A DNA stretch of 22,056 bases from an uncultured Rickettsiales bacterium (GTDB lineage: Bacteria; Pseudomonadota; Alphaproteobacteria; Rickettsiales; UBA1997). Below are positions 7,240 through 15,150 of the stretch, piece by piece. Made by a program: the position numbers and the translations under genes. The stretch is taken from assembly GCA_951801155.1 (NCBI GenBank), contig CATOLK010000004.1, positions 1 through 22,056 on the forward strand, in the 5' to 3' direction. Below the pieces are notes generated by a model. The model was not told the DNA's origin, ran no database searches, and worked only from the letters and a program-made list of their open reading frames with translations. The first letter of the stretch is position 1; every line of letters starts with the position of its first letter.

Positions 7240-9588
7240 ATGGATCATAAAAATAATTTTAAAAAAGCCCTTAATTATTTCAAAAATCTAACAGATACAT
7301 CAGAAAATAACGTTAGTAAAACAGAACATAAAGATAAAAATATTCAAACAATAAAAAATAATAGTAATTTTAAAAAAAAACTTGATTTTTTTCAAAATCT
7401 AACAGCACCAAAAAACAATACTGATATAGCAAATTATAAGAATAAAAATATTTTGATAATAAAAAGAGATAACAATTTTAAAGATACACTTGATTTTTTT
7501 AAAAAATTGACAGATATGCAAAAAAATAATGTCAGTATAGAAAAATTAAATCATAAAGTTGTTAAAAATATAGATAAAAATGTAGTCAATAAACCCATTA
7601 CTAAACAGGTAGAAAAACAATTAAATGAAAATCTAAAAAATATATCAAAAAAAATTGAAAAAAATGTTATCAATACAATAGATTACAAAAATAATAAAAA
7701 TATTAATAAAAAAACAAATAATAAAATTGTAACTAAACAATTAAATCATATTAACGATATTCAATTAAGTAAACAACAGAATAATAAAGTTATTATTAAT
7801 AATGAAAATGTTAAAAAAGTTCAAAAAAAATTTGATGAATTATCTATAGATGATAATTTACAACCACAAGAAAAAAATAGCTTTGAATTTGTAATAAAAA
7901 AATCATTTAAATTTTTATGCGAAAAAAATGATATCAATGGAATTATTAGTATTATTCTTTCAAAGAATAATAGAAATATATTAATTGATAAAAGTGATAA
8001 TAATTTTTTTAGTGAAATAATTTGTAAAAATGGTATAGAATTAATAAAACAAGTAATACTCGATAAAAGAATAAGTAGTAATGGACTAGAATTATTAATT
8101 TTAAAAGAATTATTTAAATTTGTAAATAAAAAAGAGAATATACATTTTTTTGATGAATTAATTAATGATAAAAAAATAGAAAAATTAATACTTAATAATC
8201 TTCTGGAAGATAATGATCAAAATATTGATAAGTTATTTGTTTATACATTTTTAAATAATTTTGAAAATATAGCTGTAAAAATGTTAACAAATAAAAATAT
8301 AAAAGAAAAATTGCTCAATGAACAAATGGAAATAAAATCGCAAGATATAAAAGAAAAACCACCAATGACAACAATAGATAAAGGAATTGATACTTGGATT
8401 GCAGTATCTAAAATTCGTAGAATAATGTTAAATCCAAATATAATTAATATAATATCAAGTGATAATTCTTTTATTTCTAAAATACAACCTGATGTTTTAA
8501 AAGAATTAATTAATACAAGTTGTCTTTCTGCATTATCTGAATTTGATAATTATAAAAAAGTAAGTTTTAATTTTTTAAATAGTAAAATAGTTGAAGAAAA
8601 GCTTGATGAAATATTTTCTATTATTATTTCTAGTTTAAATGTTAGACTTGATATATATTTGAATAATGATAAATATAATAATATTTCTAATAATTGTAAA
8701 AAGGATTTAGATATAATTATAAAATTTCTTGAACAAATATTCAATAGTGAATCAAAAATAAAAAAAATATCAAATATTTTTCGTATAGATGCAGTTGTTA
8801 AATTATTAACAATTTTATATGAAGCAAAAAATAATATATATAACAATGAAATAAAAAAATTAATTAATATTGTTATAAATAATGATTATATAAAAAATCA
8901 TAAAAAGGATATTTTAGTACAGACTTTAAGTAAAGCCTATGATAAAAACTTAAAAAAAACAATTGAAGAACTAGAAAAAGATGAGTTTGTAATAAATAAT
9001 AAGATGGAAATTTATTCAGAAGTTCTAGAAAAAGCTTGTTTATTAGATCATAAAGAAACAGTTAAAAAAATAACAGAAAACAGTGAAATTATAGATATTA
9101 TAATAAAATATAATGATAATAATCTGGACAAAAACATAATAGATAAATGCTTCAATAATGCTAGTAATATTGGTGATAGAACAGATTCTTCTTTAGTATT
9201 AAAGTTATTGTTAGAAAATGAAAAAATAAAAAATAGAATAATAAATAACACTGATAATATAAAAATTTTTATAAAAAATACATTTTTCAATACTTTTCTT
9301 ACTAAAGAAAGTCAACTTTCTGAACAGGATTTAAGATTGTCTTCTATATTTATTAAAAATATAAAAAATGAACAAAAATTAGATATAAAAGAAAGTGAAT
9401 ATAAAATATTTAAACAAAATATTAAAAAATTCATCAATATATTGATTCAAGAAAAAAAAATTAATAAACATATTAATAAAGATATTAATAAAATGAAAAA
9501 AAAGGATTGGAATAAAAAAAGTTATTTTGAAAAAATTATATCAACTTTCAATATAATAGAAAACAGTTTAAATCAAAAAAAAATTTAA
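7240..9588 (+). CDS. Large orphan protein with three N-terminal repeats, Asn/Lys/Ile-rich
   Basis: I do not recognise this 782-residue protein. The start at 7240 was chosen because GGAG (7227-7230) lies 9 bases upstream. The other in-frame ATG, at 7225, overlaps that GGAG and has no site of its own; it would add five residues. The N-terminus has three copies of a 36-37 residue unit with the signature NFKxxLxFFxxLT, with the Phe at residues 7, 44 and 80. A looser pair KNIDKN..NKPITKQ and KNINKK..NKIVTKQ follows. From about residue 200 the protein is predicted-looking alpha-helical, with repeated patterns of the type 'A...K...VK.LL.N..I' that resemble degenerate ankyrin or solenoid helices, but no clean repeat consensus. 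There is no signal peptide or membrane helix. It has its own promoter and no operon partners. A cytoplasmic or secreted host-interaction protein is possible; that is inference only. Confidence 0.7.
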   Translation: MDHKNNFKKALNYFKNLTDTSENNVSKTEHKDKNIQTIKNNSNFKKKLDFFQNLTAPKNNTDIANYKNKNILIIKRDNNFKDTLDFFKKLTDMQKNNVSIEKLNHKVVKNIDKNVVNKPITKQVEKQLNENLKNISKKIEKNVINTIDYKNNKNINKKTNNKIVTKQLNHINDIQLSKQQNNKVIINNENVKKVQKKFDELSIDDNLQPQEKNSFEFVIKKSFKFLCEKNDINGIISIILSKNNRNILIDKSDNNFFSEIICKNGIELIKQVILDKRISSNGLELLILKELFKFVNKKENIHFFDELINDKKIEKLILNNLLEDNDQNIDKLFVYTFLNNFENIAVKMLTNKNIKEKLLNEQMEIKSQDIKEKPPMTTIDKGIDTWIAVSKIRRIMLNPNIINIISSDNSFISKIQPDVLKELINTSCLSALSEFDNYKKVSFNFLNSKIVEEKLDEIFSIIISSLNVRLDIYLNNDKYNNISNNCKKDLDIIIKFLEQIFNSESKIKKISNIFRIDAVVKLLTILYEAKNNIYNNEIKKLINIVINNDYIKNHKKDILVQTLSKAYDKNLKKTIEELEKDEFVINNKMEIYSEVLEKACLLDHKETVKKITENSEIIDIIIKYNDNNLDKNIIDKCFNNASNIGDRTDSSLVLKLLLENEKIKNRIINNTDNIKIFIKNTFFNTFLTKESQLSEQDLRLSSIFIKNIKNEQKLDIKESEYKIFKQNIKKFINILIQEKKINKHINKDINKMKKKDWNKKSYFEKIISTFNIIENSLNQKKI
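7243..7563 (+). repeat. Three tandem coding repeats (about 108-111 bases each)
   Basis: The encoded units start at NNFKKALNYFKNLT, NSNFKKKLDFFQNLT and DNNFKDTLDFFKKLT. The aligned Phe codons are at 7258, 7369 and 7477, giving unit lengths of 111 and 108 bases. Each unit ends with a Lys/Asn-rich linker. The protein motif is better preserved than the bases, which suggests selection on the protein. Confidence 0.75.
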
Positions 9589-9610
9589 TAACTATTAAGT
9601 TATTAAATTT
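9573..9610 (-). terminator. Possible terminator of the pccB-pccA transcript
   Basis: AAATTTAATAACT and AGTTATTAAATTT form a perfect 13-base-pair stem with a 4-base loop (9581-9610). Read on the minus strand it is followed by a run of T (A run on the plus strand, 9573-9580). The stem contains only two G+C pairs' worth of stability and lies 165 bases past the pccA stop, overlapping the stop codon of the orphan gene on the other strand. It lacks a T run in the plus direction. Confidence 0.4.
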
Positions 9611-9775
9611 CACAAAAATGTAAATTTAAAATTACAATTTTATTTTTTTATTTTTACTTTTTTTATTAATCTAGTAACACTATTTTATATATAGTTAATG
9701 ACTGATATAGATTTAAACGCAAAATTTCTTTTTATTCATTCTAAATCACTGCATAAAAAATAAAAATAATGGCGA

Positions 9776-11794
9776 CTATTCAAACTCCATTATTATATCA
9801 TTAACATTTACCAAATCATCCTTATTTTTACAAACTTTTTTAATTTTTACATCAAATTCAGTCCTAATCACGTTTTCCATTTTCATAGCTTCTATAGAAC
9901 ACAATTCCGAACCAGCAATTACAAAATCACCCTCGGCAACCCTTATCCTAACAATTTTTCCAGTAATAGGAGATTTTAATTTTTTTGGAGCTTTATTTTT
10001 TTCTGCTACTGGCATAAATTGTTCTAATTCTGATATTCTTGTATTTCTAACTGTAACATTAATAACAGAACCCATATATTGAAAAATATAATTTCCAGCA
10101 AAATCATTTAAAAGAATTTTAATATTAATCGGAATATTATTAACAGTACCACGAAATATATTATCTCCACATTGCCAAGCTGTTTCTAATCTACTGCAGC
10201 CAGTTCCATATTCAACATTAAATTTGTCAGGACTATTTTTATTGTCAGCTATATTACATAAATATTTTCTACCATCTATATCTACAACCCATTTTGTATC
10301 TAAATTATCCCTTCTATTTCTTAACCCACCAGTTATATTTTTAACTCTACTATGATAATTTATAAACATATATAATGCAACACTAATTAATACACTTTTC
10401 TTTTTTAATTCCAGTTCATTGTTATTAAAACCAGATGAAAATTCCTGTTTTATAAAATTAGTATTTATATCGCCCATTTGAAATCTTGGATTATACATAA
10501 TAGTTTCTAAAAAACCTATATTATGAGAAATTCCATTAATATAAAAACTACCTAAAGCAATTTGCATTTTTTCTAAACATTCTTGCCTATTTTCTCCATA
10601 AGTTAACAATTTACAAATCATACTATCATAAAAAGCACTTATAGTACAACCTTCATAAACACCAGTATCAACACGAATATTCTCGATATTTGTAGGTTCC
10701 ATATATCTATTTATACGACCAGATGACGGTAAAAAACCCCTTGATGGATCTTCAGAACAAATTCTACTTTCCATAGCCCAACCAGTAAGTTTAATATCTT
10801 TTTGAGTAAATGGTAATTTTTCACCTCTTGCAACTCTTATCATTAATTCAACTATATCAAGTCCAGTTATTAATTCCGTAACTCCATGTTCTACCTGTAG
10901 CCTTGTATTCATTTCTAAAAAATAAAAATTTTTATCTTTATCCATCATACATTCTATAGTTCCAGCCGAATAATATCCTACTTCTTTACATAGAGCTACA
11001 GCCTGAAAGTACATTTTTTGTCTTGTTTTTTCATCCATAAATGGACTCGGTGCTTCTTCAATAACTTTTTGATTATTACGCTGAATAGAACATTCTCTTT
11101 CACCTAAACAAACTGTATTTCCATATTTATCGGCTATAACTTGTATTTCTATATGTCTTGGATCTTCTATAAATTTTTCTACAAATACCCTTCCGTCACC
11201 AAAACTATTAATAGCTTCATTAGTTGCAGTTTCAAAAGCTTCTTTAATATCATCTAGATTATCAACTCTTCTCATTCCTTTTCCACCACCACCAGCAGAG
11301 GCTTTAATCATTACTGGTAACCCTATTTTTTTAGCTATTTTTATAGCTTCATCAGAATTTTCAATTACACCATCATAACCTGGAACTATATTAACTCCAG
11401 CTTTTTTTGCTATTTTTTTTGATTCTATTTTATCTCCCATTTTTTGTATGGCATTAACTGGTGGAGCAATAAGAATTATTCCTTCTTTTTCCAACTCTTC
11501 AGCAAATTTAGCATTTTCCGACAAAAATCCGTAACCAGGATGTACATATGTTGCACCAGTTTTTTTTGCTGCATTTATTATTTTTTTTATATCTAAATAA
11601 CTTTCACTAGCTAAAGATCCGCCTAATAATACAGCTTCATCTGCCATTTGAACATGCAAAGAATTAGCATCAGCTTCGGAATAAACGGCCACTGTTTTTA
11701 TCCCCATTTTTTGTGCAGTTCTTATAATTCTACAAGCAATTTCTCCTCTATTAGCTATTAAAATTTTTTCTCTTATGGTATTCATATTATTCAT
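9776..11794 (-). CDS. pccA: Propionyl-CoA carboxylase alpha subunit (biotin carboxylase + biotin carrier)
   Basis: This subunit carboxylates its own biotin using ATP and bicarbonate; the beta subunit then moves the carboxyl group to propionyl-CoA. In order it has the biotin carboxylase N-domain (KILIANRGEIACRIIRT), the ATP-grasp domain with the glycine loop ASAGGGGKGMRRV and the FLEMNTRLQVEHGVTE block, a PCC-type middle domain, and a C-terminal biotinyl domain with EAMKMEN, the biotin Lys being residue 638. Total length of 672 is typical of PccA rather than stand-alone AccC (about 450). Two starts compete. The ATG at 11806 overlaps the pccB stop as TAATG. The ATG at 11794 has GGAG six bases upstream, and I chose it; the four extra residues do not matter to the domain. 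It is co-transcribed with pccB. Confidence 0.93.
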   Translation of the reverse strand: MNNMNTIREKILIANRGEIACRIIRTAQKMGIKTVAVYSEADANSLHVQMADEAVLLGGSLASESYLDIKKIINAAKKTGATYVHPGYGFLSENAKFAEELEKEGIILIAPPVNAIQKMGDKIESKKIAKKAGVNIVPGYDGVIENSDEAIKIAKKIGLPVMIKASAGGGGKGMRRVDNLDDIKEAFETATNEAINSFGDGRVFVEKFIEDPRHIEIQVIADKYGNTVCLGERECSIQRNNQKVIEEAPSPFMDEKTRQKMYFQAVALCKEVGYYSAGTIECMMDKDKNFYFLEMNTRLQVEHGVTELITGLDIVELMIRVARGEKLPFTQKDIKLTGWAMESRICSEDPSRGFLPSSGRINRYMEPTNIENIRVDTGVYEGCTISAFYDSMICKLLTYGENRQECLEKMQIALGSFYINGISHNIGFLETIMYNPRFQMGDINTNFIKQEFSSGFNNNELELKKKSVLISVALYMFINYHSRVKNITGGLRNRRDNLDTKWVVDIDGRKYLCNIADNKNSPDKFNVEYGTGCSRLETAWQCGDNIFRGTVNNIPINIKILLNDFAGNYIFQYMGSVINVTVRNTRISELEQFMPVAEKNKAPKKLKSPITGKIVRIRVAEGDFVIAGSELCSIEAMKMENVIRTEFDVKIKKVCKNKDDLVNVNDIIMEFE

Positions 11795-11805
11795 TTTTCT
11801 CTCCA

Positions 11806-13329
11806 TTACATTGGTAAATTATCATGCTTTTTAACTGGCAATTTTACGCCTTTATTTCTTAAAAATCTCAAACCATCACAAATTCGTTTTCTTGTATTTT
11901 GTGGCCTAATTACTTCATCTATATAACCCCTTGATGCTGCAAAAAATGGAGTTGAAAATTTATCCTTATATTCTTTTATTTTTTCTTGTCTTTGTTCTTC
12001 TGTTAAATCTCTATACATTATATTTACTGCTGCTTCTGCTCCTAAAACTGCTATTTCTGCATTATCCCAGGCATAATTTAAATCACCTCTTAAATGCCTT
12101 GAATTCATAACTATATAAGCACCACCATAGGCTTTTCTTGTAACTATTGTTATTTTAGGAACACTTGATTCAGCATAGGCATAAAGAAGTTTTGCACCAT
12201 GTAAAATCACGCCATTATGTTCTTGATCACTTCCAGGAAGAAAACCAGGAACATCTACTAAAGTAACTAATGGAATATTAAAAGCATCACAAAATCTAAC
12301 AAACCTTGCGGCTTTTCTGGAAGCATTTATATCAAGACATCCAGCTAACTCTAACGGCTGATTAGCCACTATTCCTACTGTTCTTCCTTCCATTCTAGCA
12401 AAACCAGTAATTATATTTTTAGCATAGTCAGGTTTTAATTCAAAAAAGTTACCCTCATCTATTATTTTAAAAATTAATTCTTTCATATCATAAGCCTGAT
12501 TTGGATTCTCTGGTACAAGTGTATTTAAAGAAACATCTACTCGATCTGGCTGGTCTACTGTATCTATTTCAGGCACTTTATCCATAAAATTTGAAGGTAA
12601 AAAATCAAATAGTCGCCTTGTTTGAAGCAATAATTCAATATCATTTGGGTATGTATTATCAGCAACACCACTTGTAGGACCATGAACACTTGCTCCTCCT
12701 AAATCTTCTTTTGTTATATCTTCATGAGTTACTGTTTTTACTACATCAGGGCCTGTTAAAAACATATAGGATGTACCCTCTGTCATAAAAATAAAATCTG
12801 TCAAGGCTGGGGCATAAACAGCTCCACCAGCGCAAGGTCCCATTATTAATGATATTTGTGGAATTATACCGGAAGCATCAACAATTCTCTGAAAAATTTT
12901 TCCATAACCACCTAACGCATCAACTCCTTCTTGAATTCTAGCACCACCAGAATCTTGAATTCCTATTACTGGCACTTTTGCTTTTAGAGCCATATTAATT
13001 ATTCTTTCTATTTTTTGAGCCTGAGCTTGACCAAGGGAACCACCTATAACAGTAAAATCTTGAGAATAAACAAAAACTAATCGTCCATTTATAGTTCCTG
13101 AACCAGTTATAACACCATCACCACTAAATTTTTTTTTATCCATGTCAAAATCATTACACCTATGCTCTACATATACACCATATTCTTCAAATGAGTTTGG
13201 ATCTAATAAGACTTCGAGTCTTTCCCTTGCTGTTAATTTTCCTTGTTTGTGTTGTTTATTAATTTTGTCTAGGCCGCCACCTAGTAGAGATTGTTCTTTT
13301 TTTTCGGTTAATTTGTTGTATCTTTGCAT
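11806..13329 (-). CDS. pccB: Propionyl-CoA carboxylase beta subunit (carboxyltransferase)
   Basis: The carboxyltransferase half of propionyl-CoA carboxylase, which makes methylmalonyl-CoA. The N-terminal crotonase-fold domain shows GKLTARERLEVLLDPNSFEE, VIGGSLGQAQAQKIERI and GIQDSGGARIQEGV with its oxyanion glycines. The C-terminal domain shows the FNIPLVTLVDVPGFLPG block and AYGGAYIVMNSRHL. The chosen ATG gives 507 residues, matching the roughly 510 of alphaproteobacterial PccB. A longer frame reaches a TTG at 13407, but its extra 26 residues are low-complexity and that TTG lies inside a possible -35 box. The stop overlaps the next potential start codon (TAATG). An acetyl-CoA or methylcrotonyl-CoA substrate is possible but less likely given the pairing and lengths. 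Confidence 0.94.
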   Translation of the reverse strand: MQRYNKLTEKKEQSLLGGGLDKINKQHKQGKLTARERLEVLLDPNSFEEYGVYVEHRCNDFDMDKKKFSGDGVITGSGTINGRLVFVYSQDFTVIGGSLGQAQAQKIERIINMALKAKVPVIGIQDSGGARIQEGVDALGGYGKIFQRIVDASGIIPQISLIMGPCAGGAVYAPALTDFIFMTEGTSYMFLTGPDVVKTVTHEDITKEDLGGASVHGPTSGVADNTYPNDIELLLQTRRLFDFLPSNFMDKVPEIDTVDQPDRVDVSLNTLVPENPNQAYDMKELIFKIIDEGNFFELKPDYAKNIITGFARMEGRTVGIVANQPLELAGCLDINASRKAARFVRFCDAFNIPLVTLVDVPGFLPGSDQEHNGVILHGAKLLYAYAESSVPKITIVTRKAYGGAYIVMNSRHLRGDLNYAWDNAEIAVLGAEAAVNIMYRDLTEEQRQEKIKEYKDKFSTPFFAASRGYIDEVIRPQNTRKRICDGLRFLRNKGVKLPVKKHDNLPM

Positions 13330-13380
13330 AATTTTTGTTTTTTTATTTAAAATTGGTAATAATTTATATTTTTTTAAAAT

Positions 13381-13407
13381 ATTATATTTTGATTTTGAAT
13401 AAATCAA
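13381..13407 (-). promoter_or_regulatory. Candidate promoter of the pccB-pccA operon
   Basis: On the minus strand TATAAT (13381-13386) has TTGATT 15 bases upstream (13402-13407). Transcription from here would start near 13374, upstream of the ATG at 13329 and downstream of the TTG at 13407, which supports the shorter PccB. Confidence 0.35.
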
Positions 13408-13451
13408 GTTTTTTTTGAATTTATAGTGCTGTTATCATCATATATAATTTC

Positions 13452-13479
13452 TTGCTTTTTTAATTAATTGATATACATT
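13452..13479 (+). promoter_or_regulatory. Weak candidate promoter of the small lipoprotein gene
   Basis: TTGCTT (13452-13457), 16 bases, then TACATT (13474-13479), ending 34 bases before the ATG at 13514. Both boxes are imperfect. Confidence 0.28.
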
Positions 13480-13513
13480 ATTTCTGTAATTTTTATTAAA
13501 ATAGGAGTTTATT

Positions 13514-13666
13514 ATGAAAAAATTAATTATAACGATTTTTACTTTATTTACACTTTCAGCTTGTATGGGAACCAGAGGTAGAATCAATGGACAAAAAGTT
13601 TGCACGAATGATTATTTTCTTGGTGTTCTTTCTATAAGCGAATTATTTGATCCTTGTGGTAAATAA
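13514..13666 (+). CDS. Small lipoprotein, 50 residues
   Basis: This short gene has strong local signals. AGGAG lies six bases before the ATG. The product starts MKKLIITIFTLFTLSAC, a lipoprotein signal peptide with a lipobox LSAC, so lipidation is expected on Cys17. The mature part is only about 34 residues (from CMGTRG to DPCGK) with two further Cys, at residues 34 and 48, which could form a disulfide in the periplasm. A good intrinsic terminator follows 20 bases later, so it is a self-contained single-gene unit. No Lys or Arg follows the lipid Cys directly; an inner or outer membrane destination cannot be decided. Function unknown. It could be an entericidin-like or envelope-stress lipoprotein, but no family motif confirms that. 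Confidence 0.75.
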   Translation: MKKLIITIFTLFTLSACMGTRGRINGQKVCTNDYFLGVLSISELFDPCGK

Positions 13667-13686
13667 TTGTATAAAATAATATTTAT

Positions 13687-13732
13687 AAAATCTTGAGAAA
13701 TTATTATTAGATATTTTTCTCAGGATTTTTTT
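13687..13732 (+). terminator. Intrinsic terminator after the lipoprotein gene
   Basis: AAAATCTTGAGAAA (13687-13700) pairs with TTTCTCAGGATTTT (13716-13729) over 14 positions with one G-T wobble, with a 15-base loop, followed by further T bases. It starts 20 bases after the stop codon. Confidence 0.75.
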
Positions 13733-13750
13733 ATTTTTAAATTTGTAAAA

Positions 13751-13980
13751 TATTAGAACTTCTGCATAAAAAAATTTTTACAAAAAATAAATGTTACAAA
13801 AAAAACAAGAATTCTTAATATGAAACATATTGAGATACATTTCCGTTATTAAAAATATTAAAAGTTTGAAGGATTTTGAAGTAAGATTTGGAATTTTGTG
13901 GAAAATTATATATTTATAGTTTTTTTAATCATTTAAATAGTATTAATAACTATGCAATTTTTTATGCAGGAGATCTATTA
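13751..13980. mobile_element. MITE-like element with imperfect terminal inverted repeats
   Basis: The left end TATTAGAACTTCTGCATAAA (continuing to 13776) matches the reverse complement of the right end, TAATAGATCTCCTGCATAAA (13980 back to 13956), with three mismatches and one indel over about 26 bases. The 230-base interval has no coding capacity. Its right half contains copy C of the dispersed repeat, and the outer part of copies A and B aligns with the right terminal repeat. No clear target duplication was seen. A large hairpin-forming regulatory sequence is the alternative. Confidence 0.5.
13860..13969 (-). repeat. Dispersed intergenic repeat, copy C
   Basis: On the minus strand this copy reads from CTGCATAAAAAATTGC through TACTATTTAAATGATT to CTTCAAACTTTTAA. 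Bases 13873-13909 match copy B in 35 of 37 columns. The 28-base end segment matches copy A in 25 positions. It is the only copy whose terminal inverted repeat partner is still obvious. Confidence 0.7.
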
Positions 13981-14008
13981 TATAAATTTTTTCTATTTAA
14001 ATTAACTA

Positions 14009-14036
14009 TTGACAATTTTAAAAATTAGTTAAAAAT
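14009..14036 (+). promoter_or_regulatory. Candidate promoter of the 225-residue orphan gene
   Basis: A perfect TTGACA lies at 14009-14014. The best -10 candidate is TAAAAA or TAAAAAT at 14030-14036, a poor match at short spacing. If used, transcription would begin around the ATG at 14041, which favours the downstream start at 14098. Confidence 0.35.
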
Positions 14037-14097
14037 AGTCATGTTTTATGAAAAACACTTTCATAAAAAGAATTTTTTAACAAAAAAGGAAATTAAA

Positions 14098-14775
14098 ATG
14101 ACAGAAGTAATTACTACCATAGTATTAATAGATTACTATGAAAATATGGATGCCGCTAGAAGTAGTGGTAAATTTGAAATAAGAAATCTGGATGATTTTA
14201 AAAATATTTTTAGCGATGAAGTTGAAGTAATGGATTTAAAATATTACAACAATTCCTATAATTACAATCACAATAATAAATTATATAAACCTGATATTAA
14301 TGGCTTTTATTTAAACAAAAAAAGTATTTGTGATGCACTTATCTATTTAGGTCAAAACACAAAAGAATATATTGATTGTTTAGAATTACTTAAAAATAGT
14401 CTTAATTATATAAAAGTAGGTCGTTCTTGTGCAAAATTAAATAATTTAATTTCTCTTGAAGAACAAGTTAACAGAGGATTATCAGAAAGAGCTGAAGAAC
14501 TTGGTATGGATATAGAATTTAATATAGCAAATGATGAAACAGATTTAACAAAGAAAAAATTATTTCAAATAATTTACAAAAAAATAGAAAAATATTGTGG
14601 TTCAGAAGCAATTTCAATGCTAACAGATTTTGAAAAAAAAGGAGATATGAAAACAAAAGATACTTTTTTTGGAATGTTATTGACGTTGACTAAAAAAAAG
14701 AGGGACTTAGAATTACAACAAAAAGCGCAAACAGAATTAGAAAAAATACAAAATAATATTTGCAGTATATTTTAG
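14098..14775 (+). CDS. Orphan soluble protein, 225 residues
   Basis: I do not recognise this protein. The start at 14098 was chosen because AAGGA (14086-14090) lies seven bases upstream and the product begins sensibly with MTEVITTIVLIDYYENM. A longer frame from 14041 adds 19 Lys/Phe-rich residues with no ribosome site and begins about where transcription would start. The protein has no signal peptide or membrane segment. Residues about 1-75 look like a mixed alpha/beta region, including a Tyr/Asn-rich stretch NNSYNYNHNNKLY. The C-terminal half is helical and ends in a Lys/Gln/Glu-rich probable coiled coil (LTKKKRDLELQQKAQTELEK) before CSIF. It is a single-gene unit, with a promoter candidate upstream and a hairpin terminator downstream, directly after the MITE-like element. 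Coding bias matches its neighbours. Confidence 0.7.
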   Translation: MTEVITTIVLIDYYENMDAARSSGKFEIRNLDDFKNIFSDEVEVMDLKYYNNSYNYNHNNKLYKPDINGFYLNKKSICDALIYLGQNTKEYIDCLELLKNSLNYIKVGRSCAKLNNLISLEEQVNRGLSERAEELGMDIEFNIANDETDLTKKKLFQIIYKKIEKYCGSEAISMLTDFEKKGDMKTKDTFFGMLLTLTKKKRDLELQQKAQTELEKIQNNICSIF

Positions 14776-14847
14776 TTTTTTGTTTAATAATAAAAATTTA
14801 TTGTTGTAAGAGATTTTTTCCTTAAATCGTAAATTTTTTAAAAATAA

Positions 14848-14904
14848 ATAAAGCAGAGAATGATATTTATATCGATATAATTCTCTTCGCTTTATAATTT
14901 TTTT
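14848..14904 (+). terminator. Intrinsic terminator after the 225-residue orphan
   Basis: ATAAAGCAGAGAATGATAT pairs with ATATAATTCTCTTCGCTTTA (the stem runs on to 14895) with small mismatches, followed by a run of T at 14898-14904. It lies about 72 bases after the stop. Confidence 0.65.
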
Positions 14905-14943
14905 ATTCTTATAAATTTTTTTATTAGTAAAAATTTATTTTTC

Positions 14944-14971
14944 TTGAATTTTATTTTTTTTATCTTAAAAT
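14944..14971 (+). promoter_or_regulatory. Candidate promoter of tRNA-Ser
   Basis: TTGAAT (14944-14949), 16 bases, TAAAAT (14966-14971), ending 11 bases before the mature tRNA 5' end. Confidence 0.4.
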
Positions 14972-14982
14972 CTACTAGATTT

Positions 14983-15072
14983 AGAGAGGTGCCAGAGTGG
15001 TTGAATGGGCCAGCTTGGAAAGCTGTTATACTCGCAAGGGTATCGAGGGTTCGAATCCCTTCCTCTCTGCCA
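14983..15072 (+). tRNA. tRNA-Ser (anticodon GGA)
   Basis: The 5' acceptor strand AGAGAGG pairs fully with CCTCTCT (15062-15068), followed by the discriminator G and an encoded CCA. The anticodon loop TTGGAAA gives anticodon GGA at 15017-15019, on a CAGC/GCTG stem. A long variable arm (about 15026-15045) and the T-arm GGGTTCGAATCCC are class II tRNA-Ser features. The 90-base length is typical. GGA reads UCC and UCU. An apparent short reading frame across this gene is an artefact. Confidence 0.97.
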
Positions 15073-15150
15073 TCTTTATTACTAAAATAAAATTGATTTT
15101 TTTATTCTTTAAAATATTATTAATAAATAATAAATTTTTATTAAATAGTT

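Larger units (their letters stand above)
13667..14097. other. Gap between the lipoprotein and the 225-residue orphan
   Basis: These 431 bases hold, in order, the lipoprotein terminator (13687-13732), the MITE-like element (13751-13980) and the candidate promoter and leader of the next gene (14009-14097). No coding frame with credible signals was seen. Confidence 0.65.

Noticed and set aside
8550..9290. Two hydrophobic minus-strand frames (98 and 80 residues) opposite the large orphan
   Set aside because: Hydrophobicity arises from reading the Lys/Asn-rich codons backwards; no ribosome sites.
9600..9760. A fourth copy of the dispersed repeat, suggested by TTTCACAAAA near 9608 and CTGCATAAAAAA near 9749
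   Set aside because: The two matches are short and in inconsistent relative orientation, and the rest does not align.
13330..13407. N-terminal extension of PccB from a TTG at 13407
   Set aside because: Low-complexity sequence, TTG start, and it overlaps a likely promoter; the ATG at 13329 gives the normal family length.
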